This document shows, piece after piece, positions 24,929 through 34,367 of a stretch of 64,000 nucleotides of DNA. Position 1 is the stretch's first letter. The number at the start of each line of letters is the position of its first letter. Below the pieces are notes generated by a model. The model was not told the DNA's origin. It was given only the letters and a program-made list of their open reading frames with translations, and ran no database searches. The translations under genes were made by a program, and so were the position numbers. The stretch is from Marinobacter maroccanus (GTDB taxonomy: Bacteria > Pseudomonadota > Gammaproteobacteria > Pseudomonadales > Oleiphilaceae). The stretch is taken from NCBI RefSeq assembly GCF_002933275.1, contig NZ_PSSX01000002.1:1-64000 (forward strand). The letters are read 5' to 3'.

Positions 24929-26665
24929 TCACTGGAGCGCCTTTTCCACGGCTTCCAGAAAACCGATCATATCCACCACCTGTTCAGAATCCGGATCAAC
25001 GGTTTTACCCTTCAGATCGGCAGTAACAATGCCCCGATCGACCGTATCGGTTAACGCGGCCTTCAATTGGATGGCGTATTGACTGAGCGGCTCGTTACCC
25101 TCTCTTTCACCGAGAGTTTCCAGGGCGTTGGCCAGCGCGAAAATCAACGCCGACGGGTTGAAATGGGCGACTTTCCCGTCGCTCTCCAGGTACTTTAGAT
25201 ACAAGTCATGAGCCGTGCCATGGGGCGCCTCGAACAGCATGGTGCCGTCCTTGCTCTCGATGATCGAACTGGCGGTCGCCAGGCTGCCACCGAGTGCCGC
25301 TGAAATATCCGAGAAGATGTCGCCATCCAGGTTCTGGGAGGGATAAAGTGCGTTTCTGGGTGGGTCGGTGATCATCTTCTTGAGCTGGCTCGAGGGCCGC
25401 ATGATCATGAACGAGGGCGGCGGCGTGTGTTCGCTGGCCAGTTCCCGGCGCACTTCGGTAATTACGTCGCTGTAGACTTCATCGTACTCCATGTACTCGC
25501 GCTTGAGGCCGAAATACACCTCTTTGTCCTTGCGGGAGGCGTCCCGGAAAACCTGCAGAACCCAGTCCTTGATGGCTTCCCGGTCGTTGGACATTAGCAA
25601 CATGGGGTCGCCTTTCCTGACCCGGCGGGCATGCTTTTCGTCACCGTCGACAATCACCTTGAGGATGCCATCCTCTTTCGCCGCCATGTTGAAGCTACCG
25701 TACTGGTCACCGCCACCGGCACTCATGCGTGATATGGACACGTGGGCACCCCGGCCCGGAATGCCAAACTCGCGAAGCTGATTTACCAGCTTGAGCAGTT
25801 TGCGCCCGGTGGTGTTGTCCGGCACACCCCAAAGTGCGCGCTCCGGCGGATTGGAGACAATGCGCGCCGCCTGGGCATCAATCAGCTCATAGTAATAATT
25901 GAGCCCCAGATCCTCGATCTGCTTCTTGTAGTCGCTGTGATAGATGTCCTCGATCACCGAGCGCATGGCGCCGTCGTAGCCGGGAATCACGGTGTCTTTC
26001 AGGCCCAGGTACACATCGCGTTTTTCTGCGATGGCCCGCTGGAAAAAACGGTGGGCCCAGGCTTTAACATCCTCGATGTCGTTGGTTGCCAGCAGCCAGG
26101 GATCGCCCTTGCGGATTTCTCGCCGGTGAAGCTCTACCGGGTCGCCACTGCTACCTACAAACATCAGTTTGACCACACCGGTTGCCATGGACAGCTGGTT
26201 AAAGCTGTCCTTGATGCCACCAAATTCCATGGTATCCACTTCAATATCGCGCCCTACCCACTCCGGCCGGCGGATATTGAGGTTGCGGAACTTGATGTCT
26301 TCCCGGGTAATGTTGCCGCTGATGCCCTTGCGGATCGCGCCGTTAGGGGACTTGGTCGCCAGCGGATGCAGGTTGTTGCCATCCACATTCGGGTGCTTGC
26401 GGAGCAAGTCCTCCAGTTGCTGCCGGTTCACCGTCATACCAGCGTTCTTCACCCCCACGCCGTGGCGCTGGAGCGAATCGATTGCATCGATAACCACCTG
26501 GCCATTGGTCAGCAGACGGTTTTCCGCGGACAGATCGATCTCCTCAAGCTGAATATCAAGCCGTGAGCTCACGAATTTCTTGAGAATATGCTCGAACGCA
26601 ACCTGCGCCATTTCGTCACCATGAAGGATAACGAGAGGCGAGGTCACACTGATTCTGCTGTCCAT
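24929..26665 (-). CDS. Isocitrate dehydrogenase-like enzyme with internal duplication
   Basis: A 578-residue member of the isocitrate/isopropylmalate dehydrogenase family, expected to oxidise isocitrate to 2-oxoglutarate. The catalytic and metal block NLDGDIFSDISAALGGSLAT (445-464) and FEAPHGTAHD (478-487) are clear. The usual enzyme has about 400-450 residues; here a unit of about 165 residues is repeated. KGDPWLLATND (186-196) recurs as KGDPMLLMSND (351-361), RDVYLGLK (216-223) as KEVYFGLK (381-388), and PPERALWGVPDN (273-284) as PPRNALYPSQN (435-445). The first copy keeps the K-T-I...YDG stretch of the substrate-handling region and the second keeps the Asp-rich metal site. It lies 30 bases behind mqo on the same strand, so both TCA-cycle genes form a unit. 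Coenzyme preference cannot be judged. Confidence 0.82.
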   Translation of the reverse strand: MDSRISVTSPLVILHGDEMAQVAFEHILKKFVSSRLDIQLEEIDLSAENRLLTNGQVVIDAIDSLQRHGVGVKNAGMTVNRQQLEDLLRKHPNVDGNNLHPLATKSPNGAIRKGISGNITREDIKFRNLNIRRPEWVGRDIEVDTMEFGGIKDSFNQLSMATGVVKLMFVGSSGDPVELHRREIRKGDPWLLATNDIEDVKAWAHRFFQRAIAEKRDVYLGLKDTVIPGYDGAMRSVIEDIYHSDYKKQIEDLGLNYYYELIDAQAARIVSNPPERALWGVPDNTTGRKLLKLVNQLREFGIPGRGAHVSISRMSAGGGDQYGSFNMAAKEDGILKVIVDGDEKHARRVRKGDPMLLMSNDREAIKDWVLQVFRDASRKDKEVYFGLKREYMEYDEVYSDVITEVRRELASEHTPPPSFMIMRPSSQLKKMITDPPRNALYPSQNLDGDIFSDISAALGGSLATASSIIESKDGTMLFEAPHGTAHDLYLKYLESDGKVAHFNPSALIFALANALETLGEREGNEPLSQYAIQLKAALTDTVDRGIVTADLKGKTVDPDSEQVVDMIGFLEAVEKALQ

Positions 26666-26695
26666 GGGGATCTCCCTGCTGTTTGTTGGCCTGAC

Positions 26696-28165
26696 TTAGT
26701 CCTGCTGTGATGCCGATTGTTTGATACCCAACCGCTCGTTGACGGCATCGCGGATTTCCCGGTAACGCTCCGGATTCCTGGCCAGGGTATCGAGATTGTC
26801 CTCGGGGAATATCTCTTTTTTCTTTTTACCGGCTTCCTCACTGGTAAAAATAGACGGCAATAGCTGTTCCAGGCAACGCAACATCACTTCCGGCGATACC
26901 GAGGCGCCCGGTGATGCGCCCAGCAATGTGCCGTAGGTCTTGTCCCTTGATACCAGAATCTCGGTTCCCATTTGCAGGTCACCATCCCGGATGATCTGCA
27001 CCCGCTGGCCCGCCTCGACCGCTTTCCAGTTGAACTTCTTGCTCATTCCCGGCGCAAAGCTGTCCAATTCCTCGAACATGCTCTTCTCGCCTTTGAAGGT
27101 CTCCGAAACCAGATACTTGACCAGCGGAAAGTGCTCAAGCGCGACGTTCAGAAGACCCGGGATATCGTGCAGGCGCATGGAGCGCAGGTAATCCAGGAAG
27201 CCACGGCCTCTTTCCAGAACCGGTTTGAACGAGGCAAAAGGACCGAACAGCAAATAATATTGGCCATTGGCTACCCGCAGATCCAGGTGTGGGACAGACA
27301 TTGGAGGCGCACCAACCTTGGCTTTGCCATAGGTCTTGGCCCGATATTGCTCAGCCTGCTCGGCGCTGATCGGGGCCTGAAGGAAGCGGCCGCCAACCGG
27401 GAAACCGGTGAATCGACGGGCAAAAGGCACGTGACTCTTTTTCAGGATCGGGAATGCCCCACCCCCGGCACCGACAAACAGCACGTCTGCCTTGTACCGA
27501 CGATCATCTCCCCTGCTCTGTGTCTCTACAAGCCAACTGCCAGACGGGCTGCGATGGACTCGCTTAACGTGGGTGCCGTATTCAATCTTTACACCCAGAT
27601 CCTTAACCGCATATTCGGCCATTTGCTCGGTCAACGCCCCGAAGTTGACGTCGGTACCCGTTTCGATAACCGTCGCCGCCATTTTTTCATGGCGAGGGCG
27701 CTCCTCCATGGTGTACGGGATCCAACTCTTGATCTGGTCGAAATCTTCGGAATAGCGCATCTGTTCGAAGAAATGGTGCGCGGACATCTCGTTGAAACGA
27801 AGTTTCAGTTCCTGAATTGATGGTTCGGAGACGATGGTGCAGTGCTTGGTCTGGTTGATAAACGACTTGGGGTTCTTAATGGCCCCCTTCTGGATCAGAT
27901 AGGCCCAGAACTGCTTGGCCACATTGAACTGGGCATGAATCTTCACCGCCTTTTCGACCGAAATGACCTCTTCGTCCACCGGGGTGTAGTTGAGCTCGCA
28001 GTTCGCCTCGTGCCCTGTACCGGCGTTATTGAACACCCAGGAATTCCCTGCCCCCGGGCCATCCAGTCTCTCCAGAATGGTGATATCCAGCTCGGGCGCC
28101 AGTTCCTTCGCGATGGTCGCGAAAGTGGTACCCATTATCCCTGCGCCAATGATGATTACATTCAT
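26696..28165 (-). CDS. mqo: Malate:quinone oxidoreductase
   Basis: Membrane-associated FAD enzyme that oxidises malate to oxaloacetate and passes electrons to quinone. The FAD-binding start MNVIIIGAGIMGTTFATIAK, the GPGAGNSWVFNNAGTGHEA motif and the long MQO-type body (GQYYLLFGPFASFKPV; GKEKSM-like FKGEKSMFEELDSFAP; TLLGASPGASVSPEVMLRC) identify it. Length (489 residues) is normal. It is the promoter-proximal gene of a two-gene unit with the isocitrate dehydrogenase-like gene and is divergent from the 2-oxoacid dehydrogenase operon, with a 277-base shared intergenic region. Confidence 0.95.
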   Translation of the reverse strand: MNVIIIGAGIMGTTFATIAKELAPELDITILERLDGPGAGNSWVFNNAGTGHEANCELNYTPVDEEVISVEKAVKIHAQFNVAKQFWAYLIQKGAIKNPKSFINQTKHCTIVSEPSIQELKLRFNEMSAHHFFEQMRYSEDFDQIKSWIPYTMEERPRHEKMAATVIETGTDVNFGALTEQMAEYAVKDLGVKIEYGTHVKRVHRSPSGSWLVETQSRGDDRRYKADVLFVGAGGGAFPILKKSHVPFARRFTGFPVGGRFLQAPISAEQAEQYRAKTYGKAKVGAPPMSVPHLDLRVANGQYYLLFGPFASFKPVLERGRGFLDYLRSMRLHDIPGLLNVALEHFPLVKYLVSETFKGEKSMFEELDSFAPGMSKKFNWKAVEAGQRVQIIRDGDLQMGTEILVSRDKTYGTLLGASPGASVSPEVMLRCLEQLLPSIFTSEEAGKKKKEIFPEDNLDTLARNPERYREIRDAVNERLGIKQSASQQD

Positions 28166-28315
28166 TAAAACTTACCCGCGTGAGTCGAATGTCTGAACAA
28201 GGTGGAAAACGTGTATGTATTGACGGTAGCACGCTTCGCCAGGCACGGAAAACGCATCCCGAGCGCTCTTTCCCGAGGGAAAAATCTGAACAGGAGGGTC
28301 TACCCCTGGTTCGCA

Positions 28316-28333
28316 GTTTACGTTAAGGTAAAC
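28316..28333. promoter_or_regulatory. Palindrome GTTTAC-N6-GTAAAC, candidate operator
   Basis: Perfect 6-bp arms (28316-28321 and 28328-28333) flank GTTAAG, in the divergent region between mqo and the 2-oxoacid dehydrogenase operon. Symmetric TTTACG-type sites are used by MerR-family regulators of branched-chain amino acid breakdown, so this is a plausible regulator site. It is a weak guess without a regulator gene nearby. Confidence 0.35.
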
Positions 28334-28442
28334 ATTGCCTGGCACGAATCACACCAGATTCCGCCAGGCTGTCTACAATGACATTAACTACACTCCCACA
28401 AGGAGTGTTTGTTCCTCAGGCCACTACCCCAGGAAGAGGATT

Positions 28443-29627
28443 ATGACAACAACAAAGTCCAAAGTTGTTTATTCCCCAGTGTTTACCGACGGTGCGGAAT
28501 TTCGGATTCCCACGTTCAAGCTTCTGAAACAGGACGGCAAGCTCTACAAGAGCGCCAAGGCTCCTGATCTCGACAAAGACAAGGCCCTTCGTATCTATCG
28601 GGCCATGGTCACCACCCGGATACTCGACGAGCGCATGCTGGCCGCCCAGCGGCAGGGCCGCCTGAGCTTTTACATGCAGTGCACCGGTGAAGAAGCTGCC
28701 GTGATTGGCAGTGCGGCGGCCCTGGATGATGGCGACATGATTATGGCGCAGTATCGGGAGCAAGGCGCCCTCGCCTACCGCGGCTTTACCATCGACGAAT
28801 TCATGAACCAGCTGTTCGGCAACGAACTGGACTACGGCAAGGGCCGCCAGATGCCGGTACACTATGGTTCGAAGAAGCTGAACTACATGACCATCTCCTC
28901 GCCATTGGCCACCCAGATTCCGCAGGCCACCGGCTATGCCTATGGTCAAAAGCTTCGCGGTGAAGGGCACTGCACCATTACCTATTTTGGCGAAGGCGCC
29001 GCATCCGAAGGCGATTTCCATGCTGCCCTGAATATGGCCGCGGTCCATCGCGTACCGGTGATCTTCCTGTGCCGGAACAACGGTTATGCCATCTCCACGC
29101 CGGCCGCCGAACAGTTTGCTGCCGATGGCGTTGCACCCCGGGCGTACGGTTACAAGATGGACGTGATCCGGGTGGATGGTAACGACATTCTTGCGATGTA
29201 CCAGGCCACTCAGGAAGCCCGAAAGCTGGCTGTGGAACACAACCGCCCTGTATTGATTGAGGCCATGAGTTACCGCCTGGCGGCCCACTCTTCCTCCGAC
29301 GACCCTTCCGGCTACCGCAGCAAGGATGAAGAGGCCGTGTGGCGCGAGAAAGATCCGATCCTGCGCATGCGCCTCTGGCTGGAAAGCAAGAAATGGTGGA
29401 GCGAGGACGACGAAAAGCAGCTCCAGGAAAACATGCGCCGCGAGGTGCTCGAAACCATGAAGCGGGCCCAGAAACGGCCACCACCGCCGCTTGAATCGTT
29501 GGTGAGTGATGTCTACGACGAGGTTCCGCCGGCTCTGGCTGAGCAGTTCGACAAATTGAAAGCGCATATCCGCCGGTATCCGGACGCGTACCCGAAGAGT
29601 GCCGAATACGCCAAGGGAGGGGCCTGA
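28443..29627 (+). CDS. 2-oxoacid dehydrogenase E1 alpha subunit (branched-chain type)
   Basis: Thiamine diphosphate enzyme subunit that decarboxylates a 2-oxo acid, most probably branched-chain or pyruvate-like, and passes the acyl group to E2. The TPP motif is [15 protein letters not shown]...[11 protein letters not shown] and the phosphorylation-loop-like region is [20 protein letters not shown]. Start ATG 28443 follows GGAAGAGG; a longer in-frame reading from 28335 would extend into the promoter region. 394 residues, as usual. The E1 beta gene begins 1 base after its stop. The [10 protein letters not shown] loop is equivalent to the serine-containing loop phosphorylated in mitochondrial E1alpha, notable because a kinase gene ends this operon. 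Confidence 0.92.
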   Translation: MTTTKSKVVYSPVFTDGAEFRIPTFKLLKQDGKLYKSAKAPDLDKDKALRIYRAMVTTRILDERMLAAQRQGRLSFYMQCTGEEAAVIGSAAALDDGDMIMAQYREQGALAYRGFTIDEFMNQLFGNELDYGKGRQMPVHYGSKKLNYMTISSPLATQIPQATGYAYGQKLRGEGHCTITYFGEGAASEGDFHAALNMAAVHRVPVIFLCRNNGYAISTPAAEQFAADGVAPRAYGYKMDVIRVDGNDILAMYQATQEARKLAVEHNRPVLIEAMSYRLAAHSSSDDPSGYRSKDEEAVWREKDPILRMRLWLESKKWWSEDDEKQLQENMRREVLETMKRAQKRPPPPLESLVSDVYDEVPPALAEQFDKLKAHIRRYPDAYPKSAEYAKGGA

Positions 29628-29628
29628 G

Positions 29629-30606
29629 ATGACCAAGATGAACATGCTCCAGGCCATCAATAATGCCCTCGACACCGCCATGGCGGAAGACGAGCGAGTG
29701 CTCTGTTTCGGTGAGGATGTGGGCGTCTTTGGCGGCGTTTTCCGTGCCACCAGCAACCTGCAACAGAAATACGGCAAGGCCCGTTGCTTCAACACGCCGC
29801 TGGTAGAGCAAGGCATCATCGGCTTTGCCAACGGTCTCGCCGCCCAGGGTTCGGTGCCCGTGGCCGAGATCCAGTTTGCCGACTATATCTTCCCGGCGTT
29901 TGATCAGATCGTGAACGAATCCGCCAAGTTCCGCTATCGTTCAGGCAACCTGTTCGACGTGGGCGGGCTGACCATTCGCGCGCCTTACGGCGGCGGCATT
30001 GCCGGTGGTCTGTACCACTCACAATCACCGGAAGCCTACTTTGCCCACACCCCGGGCTTGAAAATCGTGGTACCGCGTAACCCCCATCAGGCCAAGGGGC
30101 TATTGCTCGCCGCTATCCACGATCCCAACCCTACCCTGTTCTTCGAGCCCAAGCGTCTGTACCGGGCCTCGGTGGGCGAAGTGCCGGATGAAGACTATCG
30201 CCTGCCTCTGGGTGAGGCCGAAGTCACCAAGGAAGGCACGGATGTAACGATTCTGGGCTGGGGCGCCCAGATGGAAGTGATTGATCAGGCCGTGGAACGG
30301 GCCGAGAAAGATGGCATTTCCTGTGAGGTCATCGACCTGAGGACCATTTTGCCCTGGGATGTGGAAACCGTGGCCAACTCCGTGTTCAAGACCGGAAGGC
30401 TGGTGGTCACCCACGAAGCTCCCCTGACCGGCGGATTCGCCGGTGAAATCGCCGCCACGATTCAGGAACGGTGCTTCCTGTATCTGGAGTCTCCGATCGC
30501 TCGGGTAACCGGGATGGACACCCCATTCCCGCTGGTGCTGGAGAAAGAGCACCTGCCCAACCACCTGAAGGTCTACGAGGCCATCAGGGCGAGCGTTGAA
30601 TTCTAG
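29629..30606 (+). CDS. 2-oxoacid dehydrogenase E1 beta subunit
   Basis: Partner of E1 alpha, 325 residues. Diagnostic stretches are [59 protein letters not shown] and the C-terminal domain with [15 protein letters not shown] and [15 protein letters not shown]. Start ATG 29629 follows GGGAGGGG and lies 1 base after the E1 alpha stop; an in-frame upstream reading from 29599 would overlap E1 alpha and is less likely. Sequence wording is closer to branched-chain 2-oxoacid dehydrogenase beta (BkdB-like) than to PDH, but the substrate is not proven. Confidence 0.92.
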   Translation: MTKMNMLQAINNALDTAMAEDERVLCFGEDVGVFGGVFRATSNLQQKYGKARCFNTPLVEQGIIGFANGLAAQGSVPVAEIQFADYIFPAFDQIVNESAKFRYRSGNLFDVGGLTIRAPYGGGIAGGLYHSQSPEAYFAHTPGLKIVVPRNPHQAKGLLLAAIHDPNPTLFFEPKRLYRASVGEVPDEDYRLPLGEAEVTKEGTDVTILGWGAQMEVIDQAVERAEKDGISCEVIDLRTILPWDVETVANSVFKTGRLVVTHEAPLTGGFAGEIAATIQERCFLYLESPIARVTGMDTPFPLVLEKEHLPNHLKVYEAIRASVEF

Positions 30607-30632
30607 GCTGATATCAGGACAGGAGAGCGACT

Positions 30633-32231
30633 ATGAGTGATTTTATACTGCCCGATATCGGCGAAGGTATCGTGGAATGTGAACTGGTCAAATGGCTGGT
30701 CAGCGAAGGCGATGTCATCGAGGAAGACCAACCAGTGGCCGAGGTGATGACCGACAAGGCCCTGGTGGAAATTCCGGCGCCCTACAAGGGCCGTGTTTCC
30801 CGCCTCTACTATAAGGAAGGCGATATCGCCAAGGTCCATGCCCCGCTGTTCGAGCTGGTGGATGAGAGCGAAAGTGGTGGCCAGGCGCCGGCGGCCAGTT
30901 CTCCGGAGCCTGCCAAAGCAGAGCCAGCCAGTGAGACCAGCACCGAATCCGCTACACGCCCAGCGTCTGACGATGACGCGACCGAGGACTTCATCCTGCC
31001 GGATATTGGCGAAGGGATTGTCGAGTGCGAGGTGGTGGAATGGCGGGTCGCCGAAGGTGACGAAATCGAGGAAGACCAGCCCGTTGTGGATGTCATGACC
31101 GATAAGGCCATGGTCGAGATTACAGCACCCAAGGCCGGGCGCGTTACCAAGCTTTATCATCAGCAGCAGGCCATGGCCAAGGTTCATGCCCCGCTGTTCG
31201 CGTTCATTCCCCGGGATCGGGAAGAACCGGACGAGCCCAAAGCCAAAGCGGAGCCCGCTGCTCAACTCTCAACCGCAACGGCCTCACCTGTGGCTTCAGC
31301 CAGCCGACAGCGTACTCCTGCCAGCCCCGCCGTTCGTCGCCTGGTTCGGGAGCACGAGCTCAACCTGGGTGACATCGCAGGCTCCGGCAAGGACGGCCGG
31401 GTGTTGAAAGCCGATGTGCTGGCTCATCTTGAGGAGGGCCCAAAACCGGCCCAGACTCAGGCGCCCGCCGACGACACCCAAGCTGCCACCACGGGCGGTG
31501 CCCGCAGGCAGCCCGCGCCCGAACAGGAAGTTCGGGTAGAGCCTATTCGTGGTATGAAAGCCGCCATGGCGAAAAGCATGGTGAAATCGGCCACCACCAT
31601 TCCTCACTTTATCTACAGCGAGGATATCGACGTCACCGATCTGCTCAAGCTGCGGGAACAACTGAAGCCGGAGGCAGAAGCACGGGGCTCAAGACTTACG
31701 CTCATGCCCTTCTTCATGAAGGCCATGGCCCTGGCGGTTCAGGAATTCCCGGTACTCAACAGCCAGCTCAATGATGACGTTACGGAGATCCACTACCTGC
31801 CCCACTGCAATATCGGTATGGCCGTGGATGGCAAGGCTGGGCTTATGGTGCCGAACATCAAGGGCGTTGAAAGCCTGTCATTGCTGGGCATTGCCGACGA
31901 GGTGGCGCGCCTGACCGAAGCGGCGCGATCTGGTCGCGTCAGTCAGGAAGACCTCAAGGGCGGCACCATTACCATCTCCAACATCGGCGCATTGGGCGGC
32001 ACCTACGCATCGCCCATTATCAACGCCCCAGAAGTGGCCATTGTTGCCCTGGGACGCACCCAGAAACTGCCCCGGTTTGATGCCAACGGTCAGGTGGTGG
32101 AACGCGCCATCATGACCGTGAGCTGGGCCGGCGATCATCGCATTATCGACGGCGGAACCATCGCCCGATTCTGCAATCGCTGGAAAGGTTACCTGGAATC
32201 GCCTCAAACCATGCTCCTGCATATGGGCTGA
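30633..32231 (+). CDS. Dihydrolipoamide acyltransferase E2 with two lipoyl domains
   Basis: Core of the 2-oxoacid dehydrogenase complex, 532 residues. Two lipoyl domains, each starting F-I-L-P-D-I-G-E-G-I-V-E-C-E, carry lipoyl lysines at Lys42 and Lys158 (TDKAxVEI). A Pro/Ala linker and an E3/E1-binding domain follow (PASPAVRRLVREHELNLGDI, about 226-265), then the catalytic domain ending in DHRIIDGG near residue 500. Branched-chain E2 proteins usually carry one lipoyl domain, so two is a mild oddity. No E3 (lipoamide dehydrogenase) gene is in the window; it would be shared from elsewhere. It is 26 bases after E1 beta and 9 bases before the kinase gene. Confidence 0.93.
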   Translation: MSDFILPDIGEGIVECELVKWLVSEGDVIEEDQPVAEVMTDKALVEIPAPYKGRVSRLYYKEGDIAKVHAPLFELVDESESGGQAPAASSPEPAKAEPASETSTESATRPASDDDATEDFILPDIGEGIVECEVVEWRVAEGDEIEEDQPVVDVMTDKAMVEITAPKAGRVTKLYHQQQAMAKVHAPLFAFIPRDREEPDEPKAKAEPAAQLSTATASPVASASRQRTPASPAVRRLVREHELNLGDIAGSGKDGRVLKADVLAHLEEGPKPAQTQAPADDTQAATTGGARRQPAPEQEVRVEPIRGMKAAMAKSMVKSATTIPHFIYSEDIDVTDLLKLREQLKPEAEARGSRLTLMPFFMKAMALAVQEFPVLNSQLNDDVTEIHYLPHCNIGMAVDGKAGLMVPNIKGVESLSLLGIADEVARLTEAARSGRVSQEDLKGGTITISNIGALGGTYASPIINAPEVAIVALGRTQKLPRFDANGQVVERAIMTVSWAGDHRIIDGGTIARFCNRWKGYLESPQTMLLHMG

Positions 32232-32240
32232 CGTTTCATC

Positions 32241-34079
32241 ATGGCGCAGAAGACGCAACTGCAGCAGTTCTACATTCCCGAAGAGCAGTCGATCTATCTG
32301 CTCAGCCATGATGATGCCAAGAAGCTCAAGGACTGGGTGGCGCTCTGCGCTGCCCAGCTCCGCCAACTCGGCTATGAGGACATTGAGCTGATTGGCAAGG
32401 GCGCGTACGGCTTTGTGTTCTCTGGCCGCCTCCCCGGAACCGGGGTCGGAGGCCCGGAACATGTGTTCAAGTTCACCCGCATCAACCTGCCCCGGCACCT
32501 TCAGGACCGGCTTGAAGATGAAGCCTACATTCTGGAGCAGGTCCGGCACCCCAGGGTGCCCCGGCTGATTTCCTACCAGCGGGCCAATAACCAGCCGATT
32601 CTGGTAATGGAACGCGCCGCTGGCCTGAACCTGGAAGAGGTTTCCCTGCGTGATGGCCGTCTGAAACCGCGGCTCATCATCCGCATCGCGGACCAGCTAG
32701 CCGATATCCTCCGGAACCTGCGCCGTGAAAACGGTCCCGCTGGCAGGCCCATCGTTCATGGCGATATCAAACCTTCTAATCTGGTCTTTGACGCCAGTAC
32801 CGAAAACATCGCTCTGATTGACTGGGGCTCCTCCGTGTTCGCCCAGCTGGACGCCAACCAGCAGTTCATTACCGCCAACGTGATGGAGCTGATGTCCGAT
32901 AACCTGCAGCAAACCAACGCCCGGCTTGGGGACGTCTATTTTATTGGCGATGAACAGCTCAATGGCGGCCTGTCTTCTCCCCGGTTTGACGAACAGGGCG
33001 CGGCCGGCACGCTCTATGCCCTGGCCTCCGCGCAATCCTGCCGTTTTGGTCATCGGGCAATCCCGGCTACCTCCCTTGGTCTGCCCATGGAATTCGCCCG
33101 CATGCTGGATGGCATGCTGTCGCCGGATCCGGACACACGTCGAAAAGCCGGTGATTACTATCTTGAAGAAATGCCTCGGATGGCCCGGACGGTGATGATC
33201 GATCTGCCCGAAAAACCGGACACGGCACAGGTACCCGTGTGGGTGCGCACCTCAGACCAGGAAATTGACACGGTGGTTTACAGCTCTCGAAAGTCTTTCC
33301 TACGCGAGGAAGGCGCACCGGAAACCCTGAACGATGTAAACGACGTGCAGCTGGATCGCTACTACAAGAACTTCATGCAGGGCATGGGCGAAACCGAGAA
33401 AGCATTCCTGGCGGCCGTCAGCCGGCTTGGGCGCTACCCGGTGGAAGGCGGGCTGGCCGTGCGCTGGGAAACCGATGGCATCTACATTGACACTTCCCTG
33501 AACCTGCACGATCCGGCTCTGAAATCGGCGTTTGTTCAGGCGGTCAACAACATGGTTTACCTGGCCCAGGCGATTTACCGGAAGGGGATTTTCAAAAGCT
33601 GTCTGTTCAACGCCCGCAACACACTGCACGTTGATCGCGACGAACCGACCCAACCCTTTGTGGTATCACCGGATATGAGGCTGCACTACGAGGTAAGCGC
33701 AGCGCCGGAAGTAGAAGATGAAAGCCGGGTCCACTCCTACTTCGAGGATGGCCCGGACCCGGAGGAATTCCTGGTCTTGCCCGACACCATTATTCATGCC
33801 CTGGAAGAGCTGAACGCCATTCATCACACAGGCATGATCATTTTCGAAGCCCTGCCCCGCCATCTCAAGATCCACAGCCATTACCGGCTTCTGGACCCCG
33901 ACAGGGAGCCCGAATTCCGCCGGTTGCTGGACGAGATCCTGTCAGCGGTAGAACAGATTACCGGCCTGGGCGTTTCCGGGTTCATGAAGATGCCTTACAA
34001 AGACACCCGGTTCTTTCCCCATATCGAACGCCTGCCTGAGAGGTACTACCCGCGCAATCCAAGGACCGAGCACGCTTAA
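32241..34079 (+). CDS. Hanks-type Ser/Thr protein kinase in the 2-oxoacid dehydrogenase operon
   Basis: A 612-residue soluble kinase. The glycine loop is IGKGAYGFVFSG (51-62), the ATP-anchoring Lys77 in VFKFTR, the catalytic loop VHGDIKPSNL (172-181, HGD in place of HRD) and the metal-binding IDWGSS (193-198, DWG in place of DFG). HGD and DWG are seen in many bacterial kinases and do not rule out activity. The C-terminal half (about 330-612) has no recognised domain. There is no transmembrane segment or PASTA repeat. It is 9 bases behind the E2 gene and likely co-transcribed; control of the dehydrogenase by phosphorylation is inferred only. Confidence 0.85.
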   Translation: MAQKTQLQQFYIPEEQSIYLLSHDDAKKLKDWVALCAAQLRQLGYEDIELIGKGAYGFVFSGRLPGTGVGGPEHVFKFTRINLPRHLQDRLEDEAYILEQVRHPRVPRLISYQRANNQPILVMERAAGLNLEEVSLRDGRLKPRLIIRIADQLADILRNLRRENGPAGRPIVHGDIKPSNLVFDASTENIALIDWGSSVFAQLDANQQFITANVMELMSDNLQQTNARLGDVYFIGDEQLNGGLSSPRFDEQGAAGTLYALASAQSCRFGHRAIPATSLGLPMEFARMLDGMLSPDPDTRRKAGDYYLEEMPRMARTVMIDLPEKPDTAQVPVWVRTSDQEIDTVVYSSRKSFLREEGAPETLNDVNDVQLDRYYKNFMQGMGETEKAFLAAVSRLGRYPVEGGLAVRWETDGIYIDTSLNLHDPALKSAFVQAVNNMVYLAQAIYRKGIFKSCLFNARNTLHVDRDEPTQPFVVSPDMRLHYEVSAAPEVEDESRVHSYFEDGPDPEEFLVLPDTIIHALEELNAIHHTGMIIFEALPRHLKIHSHYRLLDPDREPEFRRLLDEILSAVEQITGLGVSGFMKMPYKDTRFFPHIERLPERYYPRNPRTEHA

Positions 34080-34104
34080 ACCTCATCCCGAGCCAACTTT
34101 CCCA

Positions 34105-34186
34105 TGTCCGATTTTTCGGACACTATTGTCCGGTAAAACCAACAAATCCAACCCCGCACGACACCAACTGTCCCGAACACCGGACA
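34105..34186. repeat. Cluster of TGTCCG half-sites
   Basis: Five related elements in 82 bases: TGTCCGA-TTTT-TCGGACA (34105-34122) forms a perfect 7-bp hairpin; TGTCCGG (34127-34133) pairs with CCGGACA (34180-34186); and TGTCCCG lies at 34169-34175. No T-run follows, so it looks less like a terminator than a repeated binding site ahead of the binding-protein gene at 34368, though a 3' hairpin of the kinase operon is possible. Confidence 0.4.
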
Positions 34187-34367
34187 CTTCACGCAAAAAC
34201 CGGGTAGCGAGGCCCTCTAAATCTTAAAAAAACCTTTTACAACAGTGGCTTGGCCAACTGGCACAGTTCCTGTATTGAAACAGGTCATAACTACAAAAAA
34301 TGCCTGAAGAACAAATCGTTAAGCATTCTGTTTTTCAATATTGCTCGGAAAATAATAAGGAACAACT

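Noticed and set aside
34239-34275. Sigma-54 promoter (TGGCAC)
   Set aside because: The TGGCAC at about 34258 is not followed by a TTGC at the required spacing.
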